Below are positions 24,001-31,349 of a stretch of 64,000 bases of DNA, piece by piece; the first letter of the stretch is position 1; each line of letters starts with the position of its first letter. This DNA comes from an uncultured Eubacteriales bacterium. GTDB lineage: Bacteria; Bacillota; Clostridia; Oscillospirales; CAG-272. The notes beneath the pieces were generated by a model, which saw only the letters and a program-made list of their open reading frames with translations, had not been told where the DNA came from and did not search any database. Made by a program: the position numbers and the translations under genes. Where the stretch lies: positions 124,001 to 188,000 of the forward strand of contig CAKVOU010000002.1 of the NCBI GenBank assembly GCA_934796165.1, in the 5' to 3' direction.

Positions 24001-25412
24001 TTGGAGGTAATGGTGCCGTCCTCGGCAATGGTCATATTGTAGGCAGAACCGCCGACAGAGGACAAGCCCCAGATCTCGCAGCCGTAATAGGTGCCTGCAT
24101 ACGCAGGAGCCCAGGTTGCAATGAGACTGACTCCGTTGAATTCTTCCGTTACAGTGGAATCGTCGGTCAGAGCGAAATCGTCAGCACCGATCACGCCGTC
24201 GCCGTCCACATCAAAATACCAGTTCTTGAACAGAAGTTGTCCGTTTGCGTCCTTTGCGTAAGCGGCAATGGAATCAAACAGAGAAGTGTTTGCCGTCAGG
24301 TTGACCGTTTTGCTCGTTCCGTCTGCCAGATTGTACAGCGTAACGGAAATGGGGGCATCGGTTCTTGAGGTGCAGGCACCGGTGTTTGAGAATTCATATT
24401 CCACACCGTCGATGGTACGGGGCTCCACGCACATATTGCCGCTGTCGCCATCGAAGTAATACCAGGTCGTACCGATGTACTGCCAGCCGTACTGGGGCAC
24501 GCCGTCCACAAGATATTTGGTCGTGCCGTCCATCTTGTTGACATAGACCGACGAGTTGTTGTGATTCTGGTTCGCCGCGTCTGCGTTGAGAAAGCCGGTG
24601 AACAGGATCTGTCCGTCTTCTCCGTAGGTATAGCCGTATCCGCCGATCGTACCCTCCGTCTTGAGCGCATAAGGCGTTGCGGAGGTGGATGCATAGAAGT
24701 AATACAGCTTGTTGCCGAGGTACAGCCACTGCGCTGCTGCGCGTCCGTAGCCCTTCACGTCGGAGCGGAAGTAGTAGGTATTTCCGCCTACCGTCTGATA
24801 TCCGGTCTTGATTACGCCGTTCTCGTAGTAGTAATACTCGCCGTAATGGTTCTGCAGACCGTTCAGCGGCTTCACCGTATGGTCTTCGTTGAACTCACGC
24901 TGAAAACCTGCCAGGGTGTAGGCAGTATCCGTCACCATGTAGCCGGAGCTGTACAGGAAGTAATAGAGTCCGTTCGGGTTTGCGGAAAATTCCTCAGAAA
25001 CTCCGTTCTCATCAACTGCGGCGCCGGTGCCGTCCGCGTGTCTCCAGCCGGTGACCTGCTTGCCGTCCAGATAGCAAACGGTACCGCCTTCGGTTTCCAC
25101 GAAGCCGTTTGCGGCCGCAAGTCCGGTCGTTTCATCCCACAGATACAGCTTACCGCCGATCTTATGGTCTTCCTTGATGACCTTTCCGGTCACGATGGAT
25201 GCGTAATACTGTACGCCGTCCACTTGGAACCAGCCGGTGACCGGTTCCCCGCCCTCGTAATAATAGAGGACACCGTCAACGGTCACAAAGCCGTTCTGCG
25301 TTTCCGCTTCGACCGCTTCCTGCGCCGCCGTACACACGGTAAGCGCCGCAACTGCCATCAAAACGGCGAGGGCCATAACAAATATGACTCTCAATGAAGT
25401 ATTTTTCTTCAT
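21087..25412 (-). CDS. Giant secreted protein: cell-wall-repeat module plus composite InlB-B-like repeats
   Basis: This 1,441-residue protein has a signal peptide (hydrophobic to ~residue 26, then CTAAQEA). Residues ~40-365 are YYF/GW-rich wall-binding-like units (GVLYYYEGGEPVTGW, NKLYYFYAST) almost collinear with the C-terminal module of the protein at 7218-8804. The rest carries three to four composite units. Each has a beta segment (VYFNVTFTG, TLYVHAADG, LDGKQGTYTGD, LTLNG) ending in an InlB-B/Listeria-Bacteroides-type repeat (RGWYVQGDETMTLVP, VTLVAKWD). No LPXTG or C-terminal membrane segment is present, so the N-terminal module may hold it on the wall. I chose ATG 25412 over the TTG at 25433. 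It is the last gene of the surface cluster. Confidence 0.85.
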   Translation of the reverse strand: MKKNTSLRVIFVMALAVLMAVAALTVCTAAQEAVEAETQNGFVTVDGVLYYYEGGEPVTGWFQVDGVQYYASIVTGKVIKEDHKIGGKLYLWDETTGLAAANGFVETEGGTVCYLDGKQVTGWRHADGTGAAVDENGVSEEFSANPNGLYYFLYSSGYMVTDTAYTLAGFQREFNEDHTVKPLNGLQNHYGEYYYYENGVIKTGYQTVGGNTYYFRSDVKGYGRAAAQWLYLGNKLYYFYASTSATPYALKTEGTIGGYGYTYGEDGQILFTGFLNADAANQNHNNSSVYVNKMDGTTKYLVDGVPQYGWQYIGTTWYYFDGDSGNMCVEPRTIDGVEYEFSNTGACTSRTDAPISVTLYNLADGTSKTVNLTANTSLFDSIAAYAKDANGQLLFKNWYFDVDGDGVIGADDFALTDDSTVTEEFNGVSLIATWAPAYAGTYYGCEIWGLSSVGGSAYNMTIAEDGTITSNISKISGAKVTSYNPATKEVFWEKGTNKGVFFFDAENGIVGGIYSAYMGTDLYVMTTVNTSGNYKPSAYTSLYAYPVMSSGSSMGLYVKLVTINTKNGEMNVMFYDNAIYANVEITTAAGKAVTITELKEEKTAVIRDTEGKVIFVTGTSSESFGTGYKTSTVVELDQYYGIYTDGEHTLGLDGIGGFIYDGVAGTYTVNENGGYLFDAYTDGNTAYYHFTVDTAAKTFTAVKPTVKITFESDYGTVPAEVDANLNVPFALDTTLTDASHFFRGWYVKGDESMTLVSNDYVPTAAVTLVAKWDTKYTFTINFNGGGEDRVEEHGEGDLLSVENAKKNGSRFLGWYTTPDFQDGTEFVTDTVRISSNVTIYAKFGPAPAYAKTYLPINFYGREANGDVRTGTPNPSNIFTIDPDGIGSIETGKSWMYPFAYGLKVVYHDSVTNEIVILSENESSHRYTYMVMDPVTGILLLDRSYASSVDAAIAKGFSNDVFLMVPLDGEYDASAFTTAGSYWNSGLTRAMSYTLAGNTYNVFVDDSKVYFNVTFTGMDSNALTADTCLGATTLYVHAADGSVVAQYGYNGTTMVALDGKQGTYTGDASLTLNGISTVTFGDFTGTYTAAAEGAGYGYDVYMDENGTTVYYQLTIDADAKTYVMTKPMVNLTFITEHGTAPATTSVNINVATLLPTLTDDAYILRGWYVQGDETMTLVPMNYVATESVTLVAKWDAKATLTVVIGNGYENLVLSYGVGDTVSLTKPASANGLSFNYWSTDAEGANRYTPGTITGNMTIYAQWMESVPYAGSYIGGNLYGQSGFGSGSLGGTKLTVDAEGNTSGNRTGKIAEAENGALSFTYGSASETYAYFDSESGILIYNYSAVITGMKADFYFMVRVEDGETLRFTKENDMSVWNSGMSRLVRFTVGDRTVVAFVANDKVVTVGSIEGVDDLTAVGKMTSLSSGAAIYDTNGNVIGHVGQ

Positions 25413-25639
25413 TCGTTTGTTTCCTTTCCTCAAAATGATTTATGTCAGTACCCGAAGGGCATGACCCGTGAAGTGCGATCCGCGGGCTTCCGCCTTCGGG
25501 CACGGGCTGCAGAAGATATTCTCCGCCACCTGGCGGAAGGCAGGCTTCCCCGCCGCGGCAAGCCTTGGTTCGGTTGCCGGGAGTCGGACATAGCGCAAGG
25601 AATTGCGCCGTGCGTGCGGGGCAGAGCCTGCAAAAAGAA
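25413..25639. other. GC-rich, highly foldable intergenic region
   Basis: The gap between two giant surface-protein genes contains a two-part closing stem (25540-25546 with 25625-25631, and 25548-25553 with 25616-25621). This encloses CGGCAA/TTGCCG (25556-25579) and GCGCAA/TTGCGC (25593-25608) hairpins. A second nested set includes CCCGAAGG/CCTTCGGG (25451-25458 / 25493-25500). I see no clear promoter or T-tailed terminator and no credible gene. Confidence 0.55.
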
Positions 25640-28600
25640 TCAGTTGAACGAAATGGTCATGTTAACGGTATCCGAGCCGGCATTGCCGCCGGAATCCTTG
25701 CTGTAATTGAACGAGATAACATCACCGAGCCCCAGGGTCAGCGTGAAGGTTCCCTCCGTCTCTCCCGAAGCCGCATCCACGATACACTGATTCTGTGTCT
25801 GTCCGTCCTTCTGATAGTGCAGATAGAATTTGTCGAATCCCTTTTCGCTGGACACCGACCAGTGAATCGTCAGAGTCACCGTACCGGTAAAGACGAGCTC
25901 CACGCGGGGGCTCGTACTGCCCTCTCCCTGGTTGGAAGACATGAAGGTGATCGAGCCGTCCTCGTTGGTGGTCACAAGGTACGGATATTTGGAATCATTG
26001 GTGATACGGAACGGAGGATCCGCCGTCCATTTCGCATAAATGGTCAGATCCTTGGTAAGCGGTCCGGGGGTATACGCTCTGTACACCGGACCGACCTTGT
26101 ACTGCCACTGCAGGAAGTACTGCCCGTTATGGTACCAGATGATCTCGGGAGCGGGAACATCTCCTTCTCCGTAATCAATGGTTCTGGTTTCCAGTCCGTT
26201 GTCGTACACGATCGTCAGCGTCACCTTCTTCTTCCAGATGGCGACCAGCGTTGTGTCTTCGGTTGGCGTGAATTCGGAGCCGACAGGAGTCTGCTTTTCG
26301 TCGCCCTGCACATACCAGCCCTTGAGTACAAATCCGGGATCGGTCAAGCCCATATTCAGGGAGAATGCCACATTGGGGCTGACATCCTCTGCCGCCGGCA
26401 CGTCGCCGTATTCGGATACAAAGGTCAGACGCACCGTCGGACGTTCTTTCTGATAGGTTCTGGTTTCCGGATCCAGCGTCAGGCGGTAGTAAACGATCTT
26501 GCCGTTTTCATTCATGAACACGTCAAAGGTATAGGAAGCACCCTCCGGCGCCTTTTTGTACACGCCGGTGTAGTCTCCCATCCTGATCGCGGAAACACCG
26601 TTGATGAGAATCTCCTTCTCGCCGGTATAGGTGCCCTCGTATCCGTCCAGCGGAACCATCGTCGTCCCGTTATAGCCACGGGAAACGATCAGCTTACCGT
26701 TCTCGTCGTAAACGAAGAGCGTTGCAGCCGTGGAACACTGATCTGCGGTCAGTTCGTTGTCTTCGATGTCCGCGAAGCGCACGCCGAAGTAGACCTCGTT
26801 GTTGTAAAGGAACACATTGTTTGACTTCCCGTTATAGGTGTAGGACATTGCGCGCGTTGCGCCCTTGTCCCAATAGGAGCCGGTGGTCTTGCAGTCGGAC
26901 GCGGAGTCTGCTCCGTTCGTAAGCGGGACCATCAGATAGACAGCCGAAAACGTCAGGTCGGTAAGCTTGGGAGACGACATACTGTCCGCAAAGGTTCTGG
27001 CGATAAACATAACGCCGGTCTTGGTGTCGATCCGGGCATACACAAAGCGCTCGCGCAACTCGGGTTCCCCTGCGGTCTCGCTTTCGGTTTCCCAATCTCC
27101 GAATTCGCCCTCGTTCTCGCCCCAGCCGCCGGTGCCGGTGGAAGGCGTGTACCAGGTGGAACTGTACAGGATCAGCGTCCCGCCCACGGGGTCATAGTTT
27201 CTGACCGACACGGGATAGGAGAACGGGTACATCCAGGAATCTCCGTACTTGGTTCCGGTTCCGTCCGGATCAAGTTCAAAGATCGAACCGATTTCAGCTG
27301 ACCCCGGGTTGATTCCGCCGGAGTCCTCATTGCCCCTGAATTCCACAGGGAGATAAACATGCGCATATGCCGGGGCTTCTCCCCACTTTGCATAGATGGT
27401 GATGTCGGAGGAAATCCGCTCGGTGCCGGAGGTCCATTCGCTTCCTGCCGCAAAGGTCGGGGTGGTGTACCAGCCAAGGAACTGATGTCCCTTGAATCTG
27501 GGCGCGGGGATCTCGATCAGATCGCCCTCGCCGAACGGATATCTGTCATTTGCGTTCCCGTCATTGCGCACCGCGGTCACGGTATAGGTGGTATCCCATT
27601 TTGCGACCAGCGTAACATCCCCGGTGGGAAGATATGTCGCGTCAACGATGGTCTGTGTCGCGTCGCCCTTGACATACCAGCCGCGGAAGGTGTGCGTCTC
27701 GTCCGAAAGGGACATATCGAGCGTCACCGCGATATTCATGTTGGTATACTTCGTATCGGGGACCTTGCCGTAATCGGATTCAAATCCGATGGTCACCATC
27801 GGCTCGGTGACGGTGAAGATCTTCGCCGTTCTGTCGAGCGTGAATCTGAGGTACTTGGTCCCGTCGCCGGTAAACGCGCCGAGGTCGTAGGAAAGCCCCG
27901 CTTCTGTGCGGTAGGTACCGGTCAGATTACCGTAGGCGAACCCGCCGACGCCGTCCAGCCGCAGGATATCCCCGCCGGAACGGTACACGCCGAAATACGA
28001 GTCGAGCGAAACCATATCCTTGGTAGAAGCCTTGTTCAGGTTCTGGGCGGTCGTACCCGCGGAGAACAGAATGGTTTTGCGGTCCGCGCTGTAAGCGACG
28101 ACCGTCTTGTAATCGCGGATCTTATCCACCTTGGGCGTATAGCCGTCCGCAGTTTCCACAACAACACCGGTGTAGATCGCGTTGTCGTAGAGGAACAGCG
28201 TCTCGGTTCCGTTTTTGGTCGGAAGCTCCACGAAATGGGCATAGTAGCCCATGCTGCCGGAGGACACGACCGGGTTGGCAAACACACCGGTGTGCCGGAC
28301 CTCTCCGATATTATCTTCATTCAGCGCGGAAGAAAGGACATAGAAATCGCGGTCAATGTACTGGTACATGATTCCCGCGATGACGCCGGAATCCGCGTCG
28401 AAGAAGAACATATTCTGCTTGCCGTCGGTGCTTCTCCAGGTCACCGACTGGGTAGAAGGATCGTAAGCAATGACCGTGCCGCCGTTCAGCTTGGTACCGC
28501 CCTTGGTTTCCAGGTTGGAGACCATGCTTCCGTCTTCATGGATGGTCAGATAGTATTCCTGTGAGCCGGAGCCGTATTGCGCCCACAGTTCAAGCCCGTA

Positions 28601-31279
28601 ATAGGTACCGACATATTCCTTGATGACTTCCCATGCGGCAATCACGGTTGCGCCGGAATCCTCTTCGGTGAGGATTGCTTCCTCATTCACCGGCTCGTCG
28701 TCCGGATCCAGATAGCCGTTTCCGTTCATGTCCACATACCAGCCGGTAAACTTGTAGTGTCCGCTTGCATCCCGGTCATATTCCGGGAGCTTGTCGCCAA
28801 GGCGAGCGCCGGCGGCAAGGATCAGCTCGGTGGCTTCCCCGTCCGGAACGCCGACCAGGCGGATGGTGACCTTTTTTGCCCAGACAGCCGTCAGAGTGGT
28901 ATCCCCGACGGGAGTGAAGGTAAGACCGACATTGGTTTCTCCATATATCCAGCCAACGAGGAGCATATCATCCGAGGTCAGGACAGGGAGCGCAAAGGGC
29001 ACATTGCGGTTCACCTGCACCGGCTCCACCGCGGCATATGCGCCCGCGTCGAAGGACACGGTAACCATCGGCTTTTCGGCACGGAAGGTTTCCCCGTCAA
29101 AGGTGACCTCATAATAAGCGTTGATCTTTCCGTTTTCATCATAGGTGTATACGGCGCAGCAACCGGTTCCTTCCATTGCTTCATAGATTCCCTTTGCACC
29201 GTTGAAGGTAAGGGTGCCGAAGCCGGAAAGGACAAGGGTGTCTTCCCCGCTCTTGTAGGTTCCCTCCATGCCGTCAAGCGGATGAATCTTCTCGCCGTCA
29301 TATCCGTAGGACGCGATCAGTCCGCCCGCCGCGTCACGGATGTAAAGCGTCTCTGCGGTGCTGCAATCCTTGACATCGACTGCGTTTCCGTCCGCATCGG
29401 TAAAGGACACATTGAAATACACAACCTGATCACGGATGAAGATGTATTCGGTCACACCGCCCACGGTGTAGGAAACGGTTCTGTTGCCGTTCTCCCACAG
29501 CGAGTTGACGACCGAATTCTGGGTCTGCTCCGGCGACGCGATCACCCAGAGGTAGATCTCGTCCTTGCCGCTCAGTACCACGATCGTACCCGTAACGGGA
29601 TTGATATAACCGACATATTCCACCGCAACGCCGCTCGTGATGGTCACACGGAGCTTTCCGGTTGCGGGATCCACCACCTCAAACGCGGTGGTATCGCGGA
29701 AGGGATACGACGTAGCATTGCCGCTGCCGTCTTCGCCGACCGTCAGGAAAGAGCCGGAACGGAAGTAGACGGACGCGTTCAGTTCGTAGTCCGCATAAGT
29801 CTTTCCGATATACGGGAGCGTCAATTGGGGAAGCTCGGTCACGATCGTGCCGTACACCGAGGTATAGGTCACACTGCCGGGCTTCTCCAGCGTCGACTCC
29901 ACTCTTTCCGCGGTCCAGACCGACGTATCGGACAGAGCCGGAACCTCCTTTTTCCATGTGTGTTCGCAATCCTTGCAGTGGCGGATTGCCATACCGGGAG
30001 CGGTTTCGGTCGGCTCCTTGGTCAATTCCCAGTCACCGTAATCGTGACCGTCTAAGAACACCTCCACCGTCACGGTGCCGTATTCGGAGGTATATTTCAC
30101 CAACCGGCTGTACTCGCCATGCTCCTCAACGATCTCCGACGTCCAGACAGACGTATCGGTCAGAGCGGGAACGGAAGCGGTCTCGCTTTCACCGCACGCG
30201 CAGGTGTGTGTCGCCTCGCCCGCCTCGTTTACGGTCGGAGTCACAGTCAGGCTCCATGCGCCGAACACATGAGGCTCCACGGGAAGCGTCACGGTCACCG
30301 TGCCGTACACCGAGGTATAGGTCACGGAGCCGGTTTCTTTGTGGGTCGCGGGAACCGTCTTCGCCGTCCAGACAGAGGTATCGGTCAGCACGGGGACCGT
30401 CACGGTTTCGGTCGCACCGCAGACACAGGTGTGGGTTGCCGAGCCGGTCTCGGTTTCACTCGGCGCCGTCGTCATCGTCCAGTCGCCGAAGGTATGTAAA
30501 ATCATGGGGATATCGACCGTCACGATCCCGTACACCGAGGTGTAGGTCTCCTTGCCGGGAGCCGCATGGGTCGCATCGACCGTCAGCACCGTCCAGACAG
30601 AAGTATCAGTCAGGACCGGGACCGTCACGGTCTCGGTCTCGCCGCACGTGCAGGTGCGGGTCGCCGTACCGGTTTCGGTCTTGGTGGCAATGACCGTCAT
30701 CGTCCAGTCACCAAAGGTATGGGGCGCAACGGGAAGCTCCACCGTCACGGTACCATACTCCGAGGTATAGGTAACGGAGCCGGTCTCTTTATGCGTTGCA
30801 GCAACCGTCTCTGCCGTCCAGACCGAGGTATCGGTCAGAACCGGGACCGTTACGGTCTCGATCTCCCCACACTCGCAGACATGGGTCGCGGAACCGGTTT
30901 CGGTTTCGGTCGGCTTTTTCTCCATTGTCCACACGCCGAAGGAGTGAGGCTCAACCGGAAGATCCACCGTTACCGTGCCGTACACCGAGGTGTAGGTCGC
31001 GGAACCGGCGGTTTTATGGGTCGCGGGAACCTTCTTTTCCGACCAGACCGAAGCATCGGTCAGTGCAGGGACCGTTACGGTATAGGTTTCGCCGCAGGTT
31101 TTACAGGTTGTCGATGCCGTACCGGTCGCAGAATCGGTCGGGGCTTCGGTCAACTGCCAGGCACCGGGGATATGCGTATGATCCGTTCCGGTTTCACCGG
31201 GCTTTCCCTTGCAGGAAAGGAGCAATGCGCAGACGGTCAGCACAAGCAGCAGAAGAACAACGAGTTTGCTTTTTTTCAT
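25640..31279 (-). CDS. Giant lipoprotein with six N-terminal CxCG repeats and composite InlB-B-like repeats
   Basis: This 1,879-residue protein has a type II signal peptide with lipobox LLLSC (Cys23). Residues ~35-490 are six tandem ~75-residue units starting H.FG.W, with a C-x-C-G or C-x-x-C pair, then VPxLTDTSVWT, ATHKETGSVTYTS and YGTVTV. The rest has repeated beta units (YFNVSF, LYIRDAAG, LDGMEGTYKSG, LVLSGFG) each leading to InlB-B-like segments (RGWYVKGDATQTIVDA, VTLVAKWD). The last ~130 residues form a different beta domain. GAGGAGG precedes ATG 31279. Likely lipid-anchored on the outer face of the membrane; ligand unknown. It is closely related in architecture to the gene downstream. 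Confidence 0.85.
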   Translation of the reverse strand: MKKSKLVVLLLLVLTVCALLLSCKGKPGETGTDHTHIPGAWQLTEAPTDSATGTASTTCKTCGETYTVTVPALTDASVWSEKKVPATHKTAGSATYTSVYGTVTVDLPVEPHSFGVWTMEKKPTETETGSATHVCECGEIETVTVPVLTDTSVWTAETVAATHKETGSVTYTSEYGTVTVELPVAPHTFGDWTMTVIATKTETGTATRTCTCGETETVTVPVLTDTSVWTVLTVDATHAAPGKETYTSVYGIVTVDIPMILHTFGDWTMTTAPSETETGSATHTCVCGATETVTVPVLTDTSVWTAKTVPATHKETGSVTYTSVYGTVTVTLPVEPHVFGAWSLTVTPTVNEAGEATHTCACGESETASVPALTDTSVWTSEIVEEHGEYSRLVKYTSEYGTVTVEVFLDGHDYGDWELTKEPTETAPGMAIRHCKDCEHTWKKEVPALSDTSVWTAERVESTLEKPGSVTYTSVYGTIVTELPQLTLPYIGKTYADYELNASVYFRSGSFLTVGEDGSGNATSYPFRDTTAFEVVDPATGKLRVTITSGVAVEYVGYINPVTGTIVVLSGKDEIYLWVIASPEQTQNSVVNSLWENGNRTVSYTVGGVTEYIFIRDQVVYFNVSFTDADGNAVDVKDCSTAETLYIRDAAGGLIASYGYDGEKIHPLDGMEGTYKSGEDTLVLSGFGTLTFNGAKGIYEAMEGTGCCAVYTYDENGKINAYYEVTFDGETFRAEKPMVTVSFDAGAYAAVEPVQVNRNVPFALPVLTSDDMLLVGWIYGETNVGLTFTPVGDTTLTAVWAKKVTIRLVGVPDGEATELILAAGARLGDKLPEYDRDASGHYKFTGWYVDMNGNGYLDPDDEPVNEEAILTEEDSGATVIAAWEVIKEYVGTYYGLELWAQYGSGSQEYYLTIHEDGSMVSNLETKGGTKLNGGTVIAYDPSTQSVTWRSTDGKQNMFFFDADSGVIAGIMYQYIDRDFYVLSSALNEDNIGEVRHTGVFANPVVSSGSMGYYAHFVELPTKNGTETLFLYDNAIYTGVVVETADGYTPKVDKIRDYKTVVAYSADRKTILFSAGTTAQNLNKASTKDMVSLDSYFGVYRSGGDILRLDGVGGFAYGNLTGTYRTEAGLSYDLGAFTGDGTKYLRFTLDRTAKIFTVTEPMVTIGFESDYGKVPDTKYTNMNIAVTLDMSLSDETHTFRGWYVKGDATQTIVDATYLPTGDVTLVAKWDTTYTVTAVRNDGNANDRYPFGEGDLIEIPAPRFKGHQFLGWYTTPTFAAGSEWTSGTERISSDITIYAKWGEAPAYAHVYLPVEFRGNEDSGGINPGSAEIGSIFELDPDGTGTKYGDSWMYPFSYPVSVRNYDPVGGTLILYSSTWYTPSTGTGGWGENEGEFGDWETESETAGEPELRERFVYARIDTKTGVMFIARTFADSMSSPKLTDLTFSAVYLMVPLTNGADSASDCKTTGSYWDKGATRAMSYTYNGKSNNVFLYNNEVYFGVRFADIEDNELTADQCSTAATLFVYDENGKLIVSRGYNGTTMVPLDGYEGTYTGEKEILINGVSAIRMGDYTGVYKKAPEGASYTFDVFMNENGKIVYYRLTLDPETRTYQKERPTVRLTFVSEYGDVPAAEDVSPNVAFSLNMGLTDPGFVLKGWYVQGDEKQTPVGSEFTPTEDTTLVAIWKKKVTLTIVYDNGLETRTIDYGEGDVPAPEIIWYHNGQYFLQWQYKVGPVYRAYTPGPLTKDLTIYAKWTADPPFRITNDSKYPYLVTTNEDGSITFMSSNQGEGSTSPRVELVFTGTVTLTIHWSVSSEKGFDKFYLHYQKDGQTQNQCIVDAASGETEGTFTLTLGLGDVISFNYSKDSGGNAGSDTVNMTISFN
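29820..31175 (-). repeat. Six tandem ~225-base coding repeats
   Basis: The DNA encoding the six N-terminal units of the giant lipoprotein is an imperfect tandem array. It is most similar among copies two to four, where the segment encoding TVPVLTDTSVWT recurs almost unchanged. The first and last copies have CxxC instead of CxC and are more diverged. Confidence 0.8.
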
Positions 31280-31349
31280 TGCTTTCCTCCTCGTATGAGT
31301 CACAAAAATCAAAAGGATGATGATCGGGGGGTACCGGGGAGTGCCGGGG

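Noticed and set aside
21099..24368. Long plus-strand open frame of over 1,000 codons
   Set aside because: It lies opposite the giant wall-repeat protein gene, has a His/Gly/Val-rich composition typical of an antisense frame, no ribosome site, and no recognisable domain.
29820..31175. Tandem repeats as a possible CRISPR array
   Set aside because: Repeat units are ~225 bases, in frame and coding, with no unique short spacers.
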